Made by a program: the position numbers and the translations under genes. The notes beneath the pieces are model-generated. The model saw nothing but the letters and a program-made list of their open reading frames with translations, did not search any database and was not told the DNA's origin. Of a stretch of 7,018 nt of DNA, positions 5,700-7,018 are shown one piece after another (the first letter of the stretch is position 1; each line of letters opens with the position of its first letter). The DNA lies in the NCBI GenBank assembly GCA_026786155.1, contig JAJAYR010000404.1, positions 1-7,018 on the forward strand, given 5' to 3'. Origin of the DNA: Pyrinomonadaceae bacterium (GTDB lineage Bacteria; Acidobacteriota; Blastocatellia; Pyrinomonadales; Pyrinomonadaceae).

Positions 5700-7018
5700 A
5701 TGGAAAGTATAAATTTGCCAAATGAAGAACCGACCCGGCTAAACCTTCTTATCGGACAGGTCATCGAAGAACGCTATCTGGTTAAGGAAAAAATCGGTCA
5801 GGGCGGTGTCGGCGCGGTTTATCTGGCGGAAGATTTAAAGATGATGAAGCGCCAAGTCGTCATCAAGGTTCTGCTTGAAAACTGGCTGCAAAACGCCGAT
5901 GTCCGCCGCAAATTTGAACACGAAAAAGAAGCCTTAGCGCGGCTCGACCATCCGGGCATCGTCCATATTCTCGATGCCGGAATGATGGCGGATGATAAAC
6001 CGTATATCGTGATGCCTTTTATCGCGGGGCGCACACTGCGGAAATATCTGGCAAATGCCGGATTTTTACCCATTTCTTTTTGCCTTGACGTTATCAAAGG
6101 CGTAACGGACGCGCTGGCGGCGGCGCACGCGGGCGGCATCTTACACCGCGATATAAAGCCCGATAACATCATTATCACCGAGCAGCCGGACAACAGCATT
6201 CGCGTCCGTTTGATTGATTTCGGAATCGCCCGCGTAACCGATTCGCAAATAGCTCCGATTACCGAAGTCGAACGCTCGGTCGGGACGGTTTTGTATATCG
6301 CTCCCGAACAACTTTTGGGCAGTCTCGAACAAACACCGGCGGCTGATATTTATTCGTGCGGGATTTTAGTTTATGAACTGCTCACCGAAAGACTGCCGTT
6401 TAATCCGCATTCGGTAATTGAAATGTGGCAGATGCAGAGCGATTCGGCAATCCGGCTGCCTTCGGAAATTCGCCCCGAACTGACCGCCGTGATAGACAGC
6501 GTAATTTTAAAGGCTCTTTCGTTTAAGCCGGAAGCCCGCTTTCAAAACATCACCGATTTCGGAAGTGCGTTACGACAGGAATTGGAAAATTTAAGCGATA
6601 AAAGAATCCCGGATTTTGAACAGTCAATGCAAACATTCGTGATGACGAAGGCGGCGGTCGAAGTGCCGGAAACGGAATCCGGCGGATTGTCGGCACGCTC
6701 GACGGACGAAAATTTAGGAACCAATACCGCCGGAGTTCAAATAGAACAGCGAGAAAATTCGTCAGCCGGATTGAACCGCAAAACTGACGCGACATTACCG
6801 GCTGACAGCGTAGATTTTCAGCCCGGCGATTTGCCAATCCCCAAAGAGACAAATAACTATCAAAAAACGCCGCGCCGGACGTTTATCGGAGTCGGCATCG
6901 CCGGTTTAGCACTGGTTTTGACAGCCGCCGCAAGTTTAATTTTCGTTTTCAACCAACCGAAAGTCGAGCCGTCCGGGACGGAAACGGCAAATCGGCAAAT
7001 CGGCAAACCGGCAAATCC
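5700..7018 (+). CDS. Hanks-type Ser/Thr protein kinase, membrane-anchored (3' end outside window)
   Basis: The ORF opens at ATG 5700, 2 bases after the previous stop, and is still open at the right edge (439 codons seen). The kinase domain covers about residues 26-295 and looks complete: Gly-rich loop GQGGVGAV (33-40), Lys56 in VVIKVL, Glu75 in helix C, catalytic HRDIKPDN (149-156), DFG (173-175), activation segment ending GTVLYIAPEQ (195-204), Asp216 in ADIYSCG, and Arg280. It should be an active enzyme that phosphorylates Ser/Thr on the cytoplasmic side. Residues about 300-393 are a low-complexity juxtamembrane linker, then RR followed by a membrane segment at about 395-417. The extracytoplasmic part is cut off after 22 residues, so its sensor domain is unknown. 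No good Shine-Dalgarno is visible; translation is probably coupled to the preceding gene, which its frameshift might disturb. Targets are unknown; the adjacent exported caspase and DUF4384-like proteins are possible pathway partners. Confidence 0.93.
   Translation, partial: MESINLPNEEPTRLNLLIGQVIEERYLVKEKIGQGGVGAVYLAEDLKMMKRQVVIKVLLENWLQNADVRRKFEHEKEALARLDHPGIVHILDAGMMADDKPYIVMPFIAGRTLRKYLANAGFLPISFCLDVIKGVTDALAAAHAGGILHRDIKPDNIIITEQPDNSIRVRLIDFGIARVTDSQIAPITEVERSVGTVLYIAPEQLLGSLEQTPAADIYSCGILVYELLTERLPFNPHSVIEMWQMQSDSAIRLPSEIRPELTAVIDSVILKALSFKPEARFQNITDFGSALRQELENLSDKRIPDFEQSMQTFVMTKAAVEVPETESGGLSARSTDENLGTNTAGVQIEQRENSSAGLNRKTDATLPADSVDFQPGDLPIPKETNNYQKTPRRTFIGVGIAGLALVLTAAASLIFVFNQPKVEPSGTETANRQIGKPAN
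6986..7017 (+). repeat. Four tandem copies of an 8-bp unit inside the kinase gene
   Basis: The unit ggcaaatc is repeated at 6986, 6994, 7002 (variant ggcaaacc) and 7010, and may continue beyond the window. It lies in the part encoding the residues just outside the membrane (ANRQIGKPAN). Eight is not a multiple of three, so each gain or loss of a copy would shift the reading frame of the downstream extracytoplasmic domain. Confidence 0.85.

Noticed and set aside
5819..6852. Minus-strand ORFs across the kinase region
   Set aside because: The + strand there encodes a complete kinase domain with all catalytic motifs, so these are shadows.

Overview
The window looks like chromosomal DNA from a complex-lifestyle bacterium. 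My best guess is Acidobacteriota, class Blastocatellia (Pyrinomonadaceae-like). The guess rests on the combination of an exported FG-GAP/VCBS-type repeat protein with a BACON-like junction, a secreted WD40-caspase, a DUF4384-like protein, a Hanks-type Ser/Thr kinase, and intergenic inverted-repeat elements. It is inference from gene style; no rRNA or other marker gene is present. All genes lie on the + strand.

Layout: (1) 2-910 is the 3' part of a gene for a secreted or surface repeat protein with six DxDGDG-type repeats; its start lies before the window. (2) 911-1144 is intergenic and mostly filled by a 119-bp imperfect inverted-repeat element (935-1053). (3) 1145-4549 encodes a 1134-residue exported protein: signal peptide, 14 WD40 repeats (two seven-bladed propellers), a linker module, a beta-rich domain and a C-terminal caspase-like (peptidase C14) domain with its His/Cys dyad intact. 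(4) 4550-4726 is intergenic and carries a second inverted-repeat element (4579-4686), followed by a good ribosome binding site. (5) 4727-5697 encodes a secreted DUF4384-like protein that is broken by an apparent one-base frameshift near 5399-5403, so it reads as two overlapping ORFs. (6) 5700-7018 encodes a complete Hanks-type Ser/Thr kinase domain plus a membrane anchor. The ORF starts 2 bases after the preceding stop and runs off the right edge.

The DUF4384-like protein and the kinase are almost certainly co-transcribed, and the WD40-caspase lies just upstream in the same direction. DUF4384-type domains are known to occur with caspase-like peptidases, so the three genes plausibly form one envelope signalling or proteolysis module: a kinase with a cytoplasmic catalytic domain and an extracytoplasmic tail, an exported DUF4384 partner, and an exported propeller-caspase. 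This functional link is inference from order and domain content. The main points to check are the frameshift, the 8-bp tandem repeat in the kinase gene at the right edge, and the two inverted-repeat elements.
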